Positions 35,226 through 45,747 of a stretch of 64,000 bases of DNA are shown here, piece after piece (position 1 is the stretch's first letter; each line of letters begins with the position of its first letter). A program made the translations under genes and the position numbers. The stretch comes from Bryoerythrophyllum caledonicum (Eukaryota > Streptophyta > Bryopsida > Pottiales > Pottiaceae): assembly GCA_963971425.1 (NCBI GenBank), contig OZ020526.1:2446180-2510179 (forward strand). The letters run 5' to 3'. Under the pieces are notes generated by a model. That model was not told where the DNA came from, made no database searches, and was given only the letters and a program-made list of their open reading frames with translations.

Positions 35226-38100
35226 AGTACCGTGACAATTTTCCACCAAAAACACTTCAAAAGTATTGGATTATAGTGAAATGAACAAAGAAGGAAACGC
35301 GAACTTCAAATTCTAATTTTTGACCGTAGGATCTAAATTAAGACTTACTAAGTAATATACTCACAAAATTTCATAAACTTTGAGCACACGGATTGAAAGT
35401 TTATAGTGTTTGAAGTCAAGCAAATGGTTCGTTTTCTTACCTTCACTCAATGGATCACTAGTCTTTGACCCACTTGTTGTCAAATTTTTGCACTACACAA
35501 GGTCTAAATCCATTCCCATCTTGTTAAACATGATGATACTTCCTCATACGCCAATTTTTAGAGGTAAAGGACGAGTGTAGCATATTCAAAACAAAAGTGC
35601 AAGTAGTGGAGGTTCAAAATTTGCCAATTCACACTTTAATTTTTTGTGAGAAAAATATGTTTTTGACTGATAATCTCAATGGTCAATAGGAAGGCTTACA
35701 CCAGATGCTGTTGTAGAAAAAATAAAATGTGAAAATTATGAAGATCTCTACATTTTATCTCGAAAAGAAGGATTTTTATTTCGTACCTTGCCCAACAGTG
35801 AGTGACAATGTGTGAAAATGTTTGACTTGGGTTGGTATGCTATTTTTCAATAAAGACAAGACTTGGTTTTTTACAATATCAATGGAAGCAATATTACTTG
35901 CGAGTATTGAAAATCTCACTTTCAATAGAGTGTCGTAGCAAAAGTGTTTCCACGTTCCCAAGTTGCCCGCTCTCCCATTGGAAATTCAAAACCCTATAAC
36001 TTTTTCATCAAATGTCCAATTTAAGAAAAAGTTGTTTTCCACTAAGGTATCGGTAATGCCTTTCTATAGTAAAAATTTCAAAGAAGAATGTTGGAAATTC
36101 ACACCATAGGAACCTCACCAAACTTTTAAAAAGCCCACTTTTGACACTTGATTCTTTAGACGTTAAGATGGACCTATATACCGTAAAATAATAGAGCTAC
36201 ATACTCTAAGAAAACCAAAATATAAGAGAGAGAGACAACAAATATAAGGGAGAAACAACAAATAACACAAATATATTTGAAATATATTAGCTAGGGAGAA
36301 GCTTTTTCAACTTCGTGGGAGAGTTGCCTTATATACATTATACTTTCCTCCCACCGTAGAAGGTAAAGTAAACTACAAGCTCACTTTACTTTGAGCGGAT
36401 ACAGAAACATAAGTTCATTTTACCTTATGCGGATATAGAATCTACTCATCGTTTCTAAGTTGACTTTCACTTTAACAATAGGCACAAAGGCTTTCATTTC
36501 TTTTTGCCAATTTGACCCCTATTAGTCCAAGTGTCTCCATGGTACAGAAATGCATACTTTAACAAGAAATTAGCTTTCAATCCGTACAATCAGAATTCAC
36601 AAAATTCTGACCATATTAAATAATATTAGTTTAGAAGGAAATCCTATAGTTACAATTTCAATAAGTTCTTCTTTGTAGTTATTAATCAACAAAGTAGAGA
36701 TTAATCTAAAATCGCTTAGACCATTAGGGGTTAAAGGAGTCGGGAGGAATTTAAAAAATCAAAGAAATACAAAACTAATAAATAAATGAAGAGGACAAAA
36801 GGAAGAGAGTGACAATCTACAAAATTCCAGATCTGAACTAAAACGGAAAGAGAAGGGAGGGAGAGAAAGAGGGACATTTATAAATGTAGATCTCATTTAA
36901 TTTGGATGGAGTGAGTGGAGACGGGAGAGATAGACAATCTTTCAAGAAGATCCTAGTTAAATTAGAAGAGGAGGATCCAAGGCAAAATAATTCCACCTTC
37001 ATATTATTGGAAGGAGTGGAGAAGAATGCAAAAATTATAAATAAAAATAAAGAAGGTTCTTCAAAAAAAAAAAAAAAAAGAGGCAAAAATGAAAGATGGA
37101 CAATAATAAATGAAGTCTTCATTAAATTAGAAGAGAAGGAAAAGGGTTTGGGCTTCAGGGACAATTATTGATTTAGATATTAAGTAATTTAGAAGGTGTG
37201 AGTTTGGGAAGGAACATCCCTATTTTATTTTTAAAAGACAAAAGGAAGAAAGGGACAACCAAATAAAAATTAAACTCTGCCGATGAAAATAGTCAGCGGA
37301 TGGAAAAGCAGTCCGTGGTTGAAAAAACAGTCCCTGGACGAAAAACAGTCTCCGGAAGAAAAATCGTCCGCGAATGACTATGGCAAAGTGTTAAGAATCA
37401 TCATGAACACTATTAAGAAACACTTAATGTTTGTAACCCGCTCTTTCTCTACTCTTCCAATTTTTTTAAAGTAATTTTGAAATGAATCTTTTTCTTAATA
37501 TTCGGTAATATAGAAAATTCATTAAAATGGTTGTTATAATGCGTTGCAAAACAAGCGCGAACCACTACTAAACTTCTATAGATGCAAATGGGTCTGGAAA
37601 TTACTCCATATAGGAGTTTCAAATTCTCGTATAGTTAGACGTGTATTGAAAAGTATATTAAGAGACAAAAAATTAGTATATTTTGACAAAGTAAAAATGT
37701 TGAAGTACGAATATTTAACTTCCAAGGCAAGTAAGTATATCCCCTAAAGGATCAAGTGTAAAAAATGGGGTTTTGAAAGTTTGGTTAGGTTCCTANNNNN
37801 NNNNNNNNNNNNNNNNNNNNNNNNNNNNNNNNNNNNNNNNNNNNNNNNNNNNNNNNNNNNNNNNNNNNNNNNNNNNNNNNNNNNNNNNNNNNNNNNNNNN
37901 NNNNNNNNNNNNNNNNNNNNNNNNNNNNNNNNNNNNNNNNNNNNNNNNNNNNNNNNNNNNNNNNNNNNNNNNNNNNNNNNNNNNNNNNNNNNNNNCCTAC
38001 GGTCAGAACTAGAAATCAAACTTTTGGTTTCCTTCTATGGTCATTGCACTAGAATCCAACAACTTTGAAGTGTTTTCGGTGGAAAACTACCACGATAACT
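35226..38100. repeat. AT-rich foldback with arms 35226-35330 and 37996-38100, interrupted by assembly gap
   Basis: About 105 bp at 35226-35330 (containing TTTTCCACCAAAAACACTTC and ending TTTGACCGTAGG) is repeated in inverted form at 37996-38100 with about 80% identity by eye. The right arm abuts the N run. Sequence inside is AT-rich and related to repeats at 51.3-53.5 kb. No gene is supported between 35300 and 38800; the open frames there are short and composition-driven. Confidence 0.6.
37796..37995. other. Assembly gap, 200 N
   Basis: A run of exactly 200 undefined bases, probably a gap of unknown true size. All length statements for hAT-2 are therefore provisional. Confidence 0.99.
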
Positions 38101-38831
38101 TTGGGGATATAGGAGACATGTTGTATGAGTAGGGAGTCAGGTTTGAGGAGGCGTTTCAAATGGGGGTGATTTCTATAAATGCTAAATTATATTCAAGAAA
38201 CACAAAATGGTTGAGATTATGTATGATTTAGTGCCATGGGCACTATGATCTATCCAAAAAATTCGAACCTAAACTTGTAAAATTTGATATACGCCTTCTC
38301 TACATAAAACCTAGAGATCATCATATTTTACACATTTTCCTTTTTCAACCACATGTAGTGAAAACCTCCTAAACCTAGGTTTGGATTATCATTTGAAATC
38401 AAATTTAGTTTATAAAAAAATAAAACGTGGAATGGCAATTTTTAAACTCCAGTATTTGCCCACTTGATTTGAATATGCTACAATTCTTTTCTACCTCTAA
38501 AAATTTGTGTGTAGGGAAATATCATCATAAGGTTGGATTTGGATATTTTGAAGTGATTTTCTTAAAAAAAAAATTCTACAAGAATTTTGAAATAGATTAC
38601 ATTGATAAGTTAAAAATCGTAACTATGCCACAAGCAAAACCATATAAAATACAATAAATGTCGGTCTTTGCACGGCTATATGAAAAAATGTTTTTTTACT
38701 TCTTGTGCCCAAATTTCAAAGGCATGCAGTACATATTAATCTAAGACTATTGCTATAGTCACTTTAAAACGTGCATGTTATCTAGTACAGTCTAATAATG
38801 CCAGAAGGAATAAAGTAAAACCTATGTATTA

Positions 38832-40200
38832 CTAATACGTGGACCGAAAATGCTCATGAGGCGTGGGCCAATTGTATGTGTCGCTAAAGCGTGTAATGAT
38901 ATGAAACAACCCTCCAGCGCCGTCTCGGTTTTTGTTGCAGACTCTCTCCATGTACATATGAAATGTATCCGCAAATTCTTGATTTGAGAATACTACGGAA
39001 CTCCGAGATTTGCATTGCAGATTCTCGTAGTCTATGGACATTGTCCGCCCGTTGATTTGTTGCACTAATCGGGCCGTAGCGAACTCCTCCGAAGCCATCG
39101 ATAACTTCGGAATCATTTGCACATCCGCATCTGGTTTGTGCAAGTACGCAACCCGCGGATCCACCCACCATCACTTTCGCAGAGTCTCGGCCATGTCTTC
39201 ACGGTTCGTGAACGTATAAAGAGATTGCATTGGATCGGTAACCTTCGTGGTCATGCCCCAATCGCATACTCCAATATACACTCGGGATTCATCTGGAGGG
39301 AAGTGGAGGAGGATATTGTCCGGAGACAAGTCGTGGTGGAGATTGTTGCTCTTGTCGACCTCGTTCATGATGCGCAACAACGCCCATGCAAGCTCGGTCC
39401 GTTTTTTTGCGAAAACGAACCAACTAATGATCTCAAATAACCTCATCCTCGGGGAATCTCCCATAGTTCAAATGTACAAAGACATCGTCATCAAACTCGA
39501 TATCCCGGTTGAACATCTCTTGAATTGTCCCGCCATTCCACCAATACACATAGCCTTCGTACCTGTCCGGATGAATGGCTACGAAACGGATGACACCTGG
39601 ATGTGGAATCCTCACCGCCATCGACTCGTTCTGATGCTCCACTTTTGCCAAGTCCGGCCGTGTCTCCGATTGGTTGGACAATTTGGCGGCAAATTCCGAG
39701 AATAATTTAATGCCCGGAGCACCCTCAATGCGGACCTTGCGAATGGTGGCGTATCCACCTCTCATGTTGGCATTGTCCATTCGTATAACCGCGGCTGTTG
39801 GCGGAATGGCAATGAGATGGGCTTTTTGTAGCAGGTCTTCTTGGTGCCCCTCTATCGAGTTCGACCATTCCACGGAGCCACGCCTGTTTTTATTCTTAGC
39901 AAATGGCTTCATCTGGGCCACGAATAAATCAGCCTTCAACAGCACGTCGTTGAAATCTCCATCTGCCGCGCGATTGAACCTCCAAAACTTAGTCAACAAG
40001 TTCTTGGCATTTCAGAGTGCATCGTGCACTCAAGCATCCAAGAACTTCAAAAAACCCTGCTTCTGGGTCTCCGTATTCCACATCGGGGCTTGAAGCGCGT
40101 CCATCATGTGCTGTCGCATGTCCGTCCAAAACTTCTCGGGACCTTCATCCCAAAATCTCTCGTACTTGCTCTCCAATGATCAAAGAGTATTTGCCTCATA
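38832..40200 (-). pseudogene. hAT-2 cargo: protein kinase, broken
   Basis: Segments on the - strand: 39999-39433, 39464-39171 and 39164-38832 with two frame changes, plus an upstream piece to about 40200 with a stop near 40010. A glycine-loop-like MRGGYATIRKVRI starts the kinase domain. The catalytic loop reads HHDLSPDNILLH and the metal-binding motif is CDWG in place of DFG. An activation-loop-like WWVDPRVAYLHKPDADV follows, then 80 residues ending TPHEHFRSTY. The catalytic Asp and Asn are present. The family is unlike plant receptor kinases and not obviously the same as the kinase part of the host gene. Its position just inside the right end of hAT-2 marks it as cargo. Confidence 0.6.
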
Positions 40201-41181
40201 GAATCTGACAGTCCATTCTATAAGAAAATTCTTGCAAGCCTCAAATGGAACGTTGTGGATAAAATGAAGCTTCTTCTAGTCCTTTGGATAAAGCTTCTTC
40301 TAGTCCTTTGGACTAGAAGATACCAAAGGACTAGGAAAAATGCCAGCCAAAAATAAATATTATTGAGAGGGGAAGGAAAAAATGAGAGAGAGAGGAGGGC
40401 GGACGGCCCTTTATAGGGTGGCGGACGGCCATGAGGCCGACCGCCACCACAGCCGTCGGCCTGATCGGACGGCTGTCGCGCGCCCGTGCGATCAAATCGC
40501 GGCCGTCCGATCGGTCCGTTGGCCGTCCGATCGGGCCGACGGCCGAGGTGCTATCTAATCGCCCCGACGGCAGCGACCGATCGAACGGCCTATCGCAATT
40601 TGATGGCTACGATCTGGCCGCGTGGCACTTCGTCGAATCCGACGGTCCAGAAAACTTACCAAGGCCTTCCGTAAATCCATTTTACCCCCCCCCCCGGAAC
40701 AGTGCGTCCGATGTGACGTCAAGACGTCCTCGTCCTAGGACGTCCTAACACGCTCTCAGACCCCCAAGGACGTCGGATTGGTAACCATGCTTGCAAGGTT
40801 TTGATAACAAATTGGATTATGAGGAAATGTTAAAAAGGGTTTCACATGGCTCCAAAAACCCGAAACTTAGAAATAAGAAAATCGAAACCCTAAGTAGAAA
40901 GATACAGAGAAAGCAACAAGAAGTTGATAGCAAACAACACTCGCACAACATCTGCAAGGTATTGATAAAGACAATCCAAATGAGTGCATCCGGATCAAAT
41001 CTCAAAGATAAAATAGCGATGCAGTATGATTCAGGACACTGAGTAGTAAGCAACACCGATAACTCTCACGAGTAATTACTTGGAATTTCAACGTGAAACG
41101 GAAATAGAAAACAACTTCCCATTACAAACTTAACGATCCAGCAAGCAAACATGCAAGAAAAAGCAAAGGAAAAACACTTAC

Positions 41182-41340
41182 CATTGGAAAGACGGCGAGG
41201 GCAAAGGGGAGCAGGCCGTGGGTAGTGCAAGTGACGAAGCGAGCGGGGCTCGAGAGCGAGAGAAGGCGCCCACGAGATCTAGGGACACAAGAGACGAGTA
41301 AATCAAAGCAAAGCGAGTAACCCTCCTTTGCTGACTGCCA
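41182..41340 (-). other. Probable 5' untranslated exon of the nuclease-kinase gene
   Basis: A GC-rich island on the - strand ends in a consensus donor (CCAATG then GTAAGTG at 41181). With the giant hAT element removed (23692-40797), this donor is about 700 bp upstream of an acceptor at 23380-23382 (CATGCAG) that precedes the first ATG at 23329. This fits a short first exon with a 5' leader intron. It is an inference from splice signals and composition only. Confidence 0.35.
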
Positions 41341-41728
41341 GTCGAGGTCGTCGAGTCAGGGATTTTAACACTGAAGAACCCTGCCCTTAAGCTCCCTTGA
41401 TTTTAGGATTTGCAAAGATCCTTTAGAAAATACTAGTATGTACCCATGTCCTCTGGACACACTATAAAACGGAGTTGAATTTGAAATAAGATTTATTAAA
41501 AAAAAATAGATTTGTGATCTCAAATATGTACAGGTTATTGGAGAAGCAAATTTTGAGTGATGCTTGGAGAATTGGACCAGTGCATGGACAGTACAGTTGG
41601 GCTCGGTTTTGGATGTTTCCAAAGCCAGGGCGTGGAATCCTCTCATCACCTAAATGATGCTCTCAAGGCAGCCAAGACACCTACATCGCCATTTCAGGCC
41701 GCCCTCGTACAACAGATCCCATGTACTG
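41341..41728. other. Intergenic stretch
   Basis: Between the presumed first exon of the nuclease-kinase gene and the Tc1-type insertion. No coding signal or RNA gene seen. Confidence 0.35.
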
Positions 41729-41730
41729 TA

Positions 41731-43445
41731 TAGTACCTTGCAAAAATGAGTTACGTTTATTTCTTGAACTGTCAGAACACGTCTTCTATAGTGGTGTCAC
41801 TTCAGAATGAGATCTTGGCAAGAATTTCAAACACCTGGCTACGTAACTTAGTGGATACATGAAAACCATAGTTGTGACTCACCAGCTCCTAAGTTTAGGA
41901 CGTACCAAAATGTCAATAGCTACAAAGTCGGGATTTTTAAGAGACAGGTTGAACTTGCTGTCACTACAACTGGAATGGTTGCAACAATGTTAACTGTGAA
42001 CACGCCATCACAACAAAGATTTTTTCTGACTTGCAACTACAAAATGGATCCTTGGATTCTAAGATTCATAGTGGATTTGAGTGCTAGAGTGTTTGTAGCA
42101 AAACTGAGTGTTGGTGGAGGTCGAAATTGTTGGGTATATGGTCTGTGCAAAGTTGTGCATGTTGTTGTTGTCTTTGCATGCTTGTTGTGTATTGGTTCCA
42201 TTTGAGAGAGATGAAGACAAGGACTTTGAGTGAAGAAGAAAGAGGGGTCATCGTGGGAATGCGGAGTGCTGGAATGTCAACTTATAGTATTGCGAAGGAA
42301 CTGGAAATGAGTCAGTCAACTGTCTTCACTATCTGGAAGAGCTACTGTGAGCGTGGTACAGTGGTAGCGCGTAAGCCCTGTGGAAGGGTTCAAAATTTTT
42401 CAATTCGTGATAAGAGGGACCTTGCGTACATTCTCACCCAAAATCGTCACCTATCTCGTGGAGATATCATTGAGCAGATGAGAGTCAAGGTCTGCAAGCG
42501 CACATTGTCAACGTATATCAACAAATTGGGTTTTGGCAATTGAATTGCAGTGAGGAAGCCATATTTGAGCAAGAAACACAAAGTAGATAGGCTAGCATTT
42601 GCAAAGGCACACAAGAGATGGACTCTATCAGATTGGCGCAACATTATGTGGACAGACGAGTCTTCTTTTGAAATTGGAAAGAGGTCCCGACAAGTCAAGG
42701 TTTGGCGTCGAGCGTATGAACGCTACTCAATGGATTGCATAGCCCCCACATTTAAGTCGGGCCGCACTTCCGTCATGATTTGGGGTGCCTTTAGTGGCTT
42801 TGATAAGTGCCCTATTATTGTTATGCCACTTCACAAACGCACAAGTAAAGATTTTGTGAATATTGTATATGAAGGTCGCTTAAATGGCTTTTATTTCATG
42901 CATGATGAGCGTTAGAATCTTATCCTCATGGAAGACGGCCCCCCAGTGCATCGTAGTAAATACGCTGAAAGTTGGAGAGTGGCACATCACATTAAGAAGC
43001 TGAAGTGACCGGCAAACTCGCCGGACTTGAACCCTATAGAAAACCTATGGCTGATTGTAAAGGACTGTGTACAAAATGGGCCGATACCAAAAAACCAAGA
43101 AGAAATGATTGAATCCATTGAACGGGCATGGGAAGGCATCTCTAAGGAAATAATTGAGATCCTCATTGCTAGCATGCCTAAACGTATGAAGGCTGTAATT
43201 GATGCTAAAGGTGTAGCATAAGATGGTAGGTAGTATATTCTAAGATACTTTATTGTTGTATGATTTTGCAAGTTTGTTGTAAAATTTTCTTCTTGCAGTA
43301 AAGTCCACTTCATTACCTTTCCAATGCAATTTTCCATACATGATTTGGCCCAAAATTGAATCTGTAATGCCAATTCGAAATTACAACTCCATGTCTGTTT
43401 ACTGCCCTGTGGATACAATAAACGTAACTCATTTGCAAGGTACTG
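41731..43445. mobile_element. Tc1-type DD34E element, 1715 bp
   Basis: Left end TAGTACCTTGCAAAAATGAG; right end, read inward, CAGTACCTTGCAAATGAG. Similarity continues through TTACGTTTAT. The element is flanked by TA on both sides (41729-41730 and 43446-43447), the Tc1/mariner target. It contains the transposase 42212-43221. The right TA is shared with the next element at 43448. Confidence 0.85.
42212..43221 (+). pseudogene. Tc1-type transposase with three in-frame stops
   Basis: N-terminal helix-turn-helix (GMSTYSIAKELEMSQSTVF), a second DNA-binding helix region, then the DDE core: WTDESSF, LMEDGPPVH and SPDLNPIENLW. There are 34 codons between the second Asp and the Glu, the DD34E spacing of the Tc1 family. 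The frame is unshifted from start to stop but has TGA at 42541-42543, TAG at 42913-42915 and TGA at 43006-43008; the last lies where Tc1 relatives have Trp. About 335 codons is the usual family length. Inactive but fairly young. Confidence 0.88.
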
Positions 43446-43447
43446 TA

Positions 43448-44764
43448 CAGTCCCCTTCAATAAGGTTACGAACTTTTTGCATTCCTCGGGATAGTAACTT
43501 TCAGTGCTACCAACTTTGACACCCTCTTGAGGGTTAGAAATTGTAATTTTACCATGAAATTTCTGGCACAAGATCATTTCTATGTTGACAACACGTGTGC
43601 AAAATTTCAAGGTCGGAAGTCAAATAAAAAAAAGATATTTAAGATCTACCAACATGGGTAGCACTAAGACAAGTTTCATAGCTACGAACTTTGACACCCT
43701 TCCAAGGATTGAATTTTTTGTTTTTGCCCATGTAATTTTTGGCATTGGACCTTCTTTGTGTTTATTACATGTTTAGAGTCCAAAACATCCACACTAAGAA
43801 ACATATTTAAAATCTAGCAACATGTGTAGTTGTGAGTGTAGTTGTAAGAAACATTTCACTCCTCGCCAACTTTGACACACTCCCAAGGATTAAATCTTTT
43901 GTTTTTGCACATGAAATTTTTGGCATGAAACCATGTCTGTATTGAATACATGTGTACCAAGTTTTAAGGCCAGAATACCTACATAGCAAAAGATTTTTGA
44001 AATCTACCAACATGTGTAGTTGTGAGAAACATTTCACTCTTGCCAAATTTGACACCCTCCCATGGATTGAATTTTATATTTTTTCCCATGAGATTTTGGA
44101 CATGAGACCATCTCTATGTTGGTTATATGTGTGCTTAATTTCAAGACTAAAATATCCACGATAGAAAAGAAAAAAATTCAAAATCTACCAACGTGCTAAT
44201 TGTGAGAAACAACCGGGTACCATTTCAACTTTGGCACCTTCCCTAGGTTTGAAAAATTGTTATTTTACAATGAAAATTTTAACACATGATCACCTGTATG
44301 TTTATAACATGTGTGCCAAATTTCAAGGCCAGAAGATGAATAAAAAAACCCATATTCAAAATTTACCAACATGTGAAACTATGAGAAACAATCTTGTGTA
44401 TCTATTATTGTATTCATCACATGGCTTTGAAATTTAAGACACATGTCATCAGCATTGAGATGATCTTGTGATAAAAATTTCATGGTAAAATATCAAATTT
44501 TTAGCCCTCAGGAGGGTGTCAAAATTGGCAATAGTGAATGGCTTACAACTACACATGTTGGTAAATTTGGAATATCTTTTTCTCTGTTCATCTTCTGGCC
44601 TTAAAATTTGGCACACATGTTGTCAACATAGAAATGATCCTATGCCAAAAATTTCATGCTAAAATAACAATTTTCTAGACCTCAAGAGGATGTCAAAGTT
44701 GGCGGCACTGAAAGTTACTATCCCTAGGAATGCAAAAAGTACGTAACCTTATTGAAGGGGACTG
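43448..44764. mobile_element. Tc1/mariner-like foldback element with long TIRs, 1317 bp
   Basis: Left end CAGTCCCCTTCAATAAGG; the right end inverted is the same, and the inverted similarity continues more than 150 bp inward (TACTTTTTGCATTCCT, GATAGTAACTTTCAGTGC, and so on). TA dinucleotides flank it (43446-43447 and 44765-44766). The interior repeats a unit of about 170-190 bp (words CCAACATGTGTAGTTGTGAG and ATTTCAAGG) about four times. No transposase. The left TA is also the right TA of the preceding Tc1 element, so one inserted at the edge of the other. Confidence 0.8.
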
Positions 44765-44785
44765 TACAAGATCATTTTTGGATGG

Positions 44786-45055
44786 TTGGGGACCCAAACC
44801 ATGATCCGGAAAAAGATTGGAGGAGAGTTACAATGTGCGGTTGATGCCAAAGTAACTTCCGTTGTAAGACATGTGTGGGTGTCCCTGGACGATTGGTCGG
44901 GCATCATTCAAATAGGTCACGGCGAGCCAGGCGAAAATATGTACTGCATCTACAAGGACCCTGCTTTCCTCCTCGACGCTCATTACTTTTCCTTCACCAC
45001 CATGGATACGCCTGTCATTTACTCCAACGTAGCAGTTACGACCATTTTGCATTGA
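44786..45055 (+). pseudogene. Possible Methyltransf_FA-like (farnesoic acid O-methyltransferase domain) fragment
   Basis: An 89-codon frame contains VRHVWVSLDDWSGIIQIGHG and DAHYFSFTTMDTPVIYSNV. The spacing of an aromatic/Trp position, G-I-I-x-I-G and a final FTT-x-D-x-PV-Y-x-NV resembles the second half of the Methyltransf_FA domain. There is no start context, and the frame ends at the first stop. It may be an exon of a gene whose 5' part was separated by the Tc1 insertions. Confidence 0.3.
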
Positions 45056-45747
45056 GACTAGCAGCTCTTCCCAGGTCTTGTTCACCAATATCAACGCATT
45101 TGCCTTCGTGGCCACTGGTAAGTTTATTCCTCATCTTCACGCATATCAGTTCCCAATTTCAGTTTGCGACGGGGGGAGTCATAGGTTTCTCCGTTTTGTG
45201 TGCATAGAGGACTTTCAGAGGTCATATACTGAGAGCCTTCACATCTTTGGTTGTTTAAGATGTAGAACAATAATCCATATAATTGTTTAGAAGCTATCGC
45301 ATTTACTGGGAAGGATTCTCTAAAGATTTCCTAGCAGGTCAACCTTACATTCTTCATAGCATAGTTGCATTAAGAAAACTACATCTTCTTAGCATATATG
45401 ATGAGAGACTTGCTATGAGGACGTTGAAGACTTATTTGAGTGATTAGATTGTTTAGCAAAGTGTTCGGCACCCAAGGCTTGGATCAACACCTAATAAATC
45501 CCAACAATGAAGATGACTTGTGAGAGAAGAAGCAAGTCGTTTGGCGTAGTATAGAAATGCAATATGTACATCTGCTAACCATTTTCTTCTCCCTTTCGTA
45601 AGGTGCTCCACCATGTCATATCTCACCTAGGAATCTAACAATTCGCAAGTCGAAATTCACGTTACAAGTTCCAGTGTCTGATCTAAAACTACAGTGGTCC
45701 TAAATTTCACGGTGGATGGCGGAACCATATCAAGTAGAGCCAATTTG
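45056..45747. other. Intergenic region downstream of the anoctamin gene
   Basis: No supported gene. Contains the 3' flank and probable polyadenylation region of the - strand anoctamin gene. Confidence 0.35.

Larger units (their letters stand above)
23692..40789. mobile_element. Giant hAT element with cargo genes (hAT-2), 17.1 kb including a nested CACTA
   Basis: A perfect 8-bp duplication CTTGCAAG flanks the unit (23684-23691 and 40790-40797). Termini are TAGGGTTTCAAGACG at the left and, read inward, CATGGTTACCAATCC at the right. They share the hAT-like pattern (C/T)A-N-GGTT-N-CAA and are both followed by GACGTC-rich and GCCGTCCG-rich subterminal arrays (27648-27830 and 40395-40780). Contents: nested CACTA 23761-27644, decayed hAT transposase 28077-30365 (+), a further open frame 30338-31141 (+), a coiled-coil/RING-H2 region 34740-31648 (-), an AT-rich foldback 35226-38100 with an assembly gap, and a protein kinase 40200-38832 (-). 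Without the CACTA it is about 13.2 kb, very large for a hAT element. Confidence 0.8.

Noticed and set aside
15087..40789. A single 25.7-kb hAT element joining the left end of hAT-1 to the right end of hAT-2
   Set aside because: The end sequences match, but the flanking 8-mers do not (GTAGCGAA against CTTGCAAG), while each end pairs better with a nearer partner.
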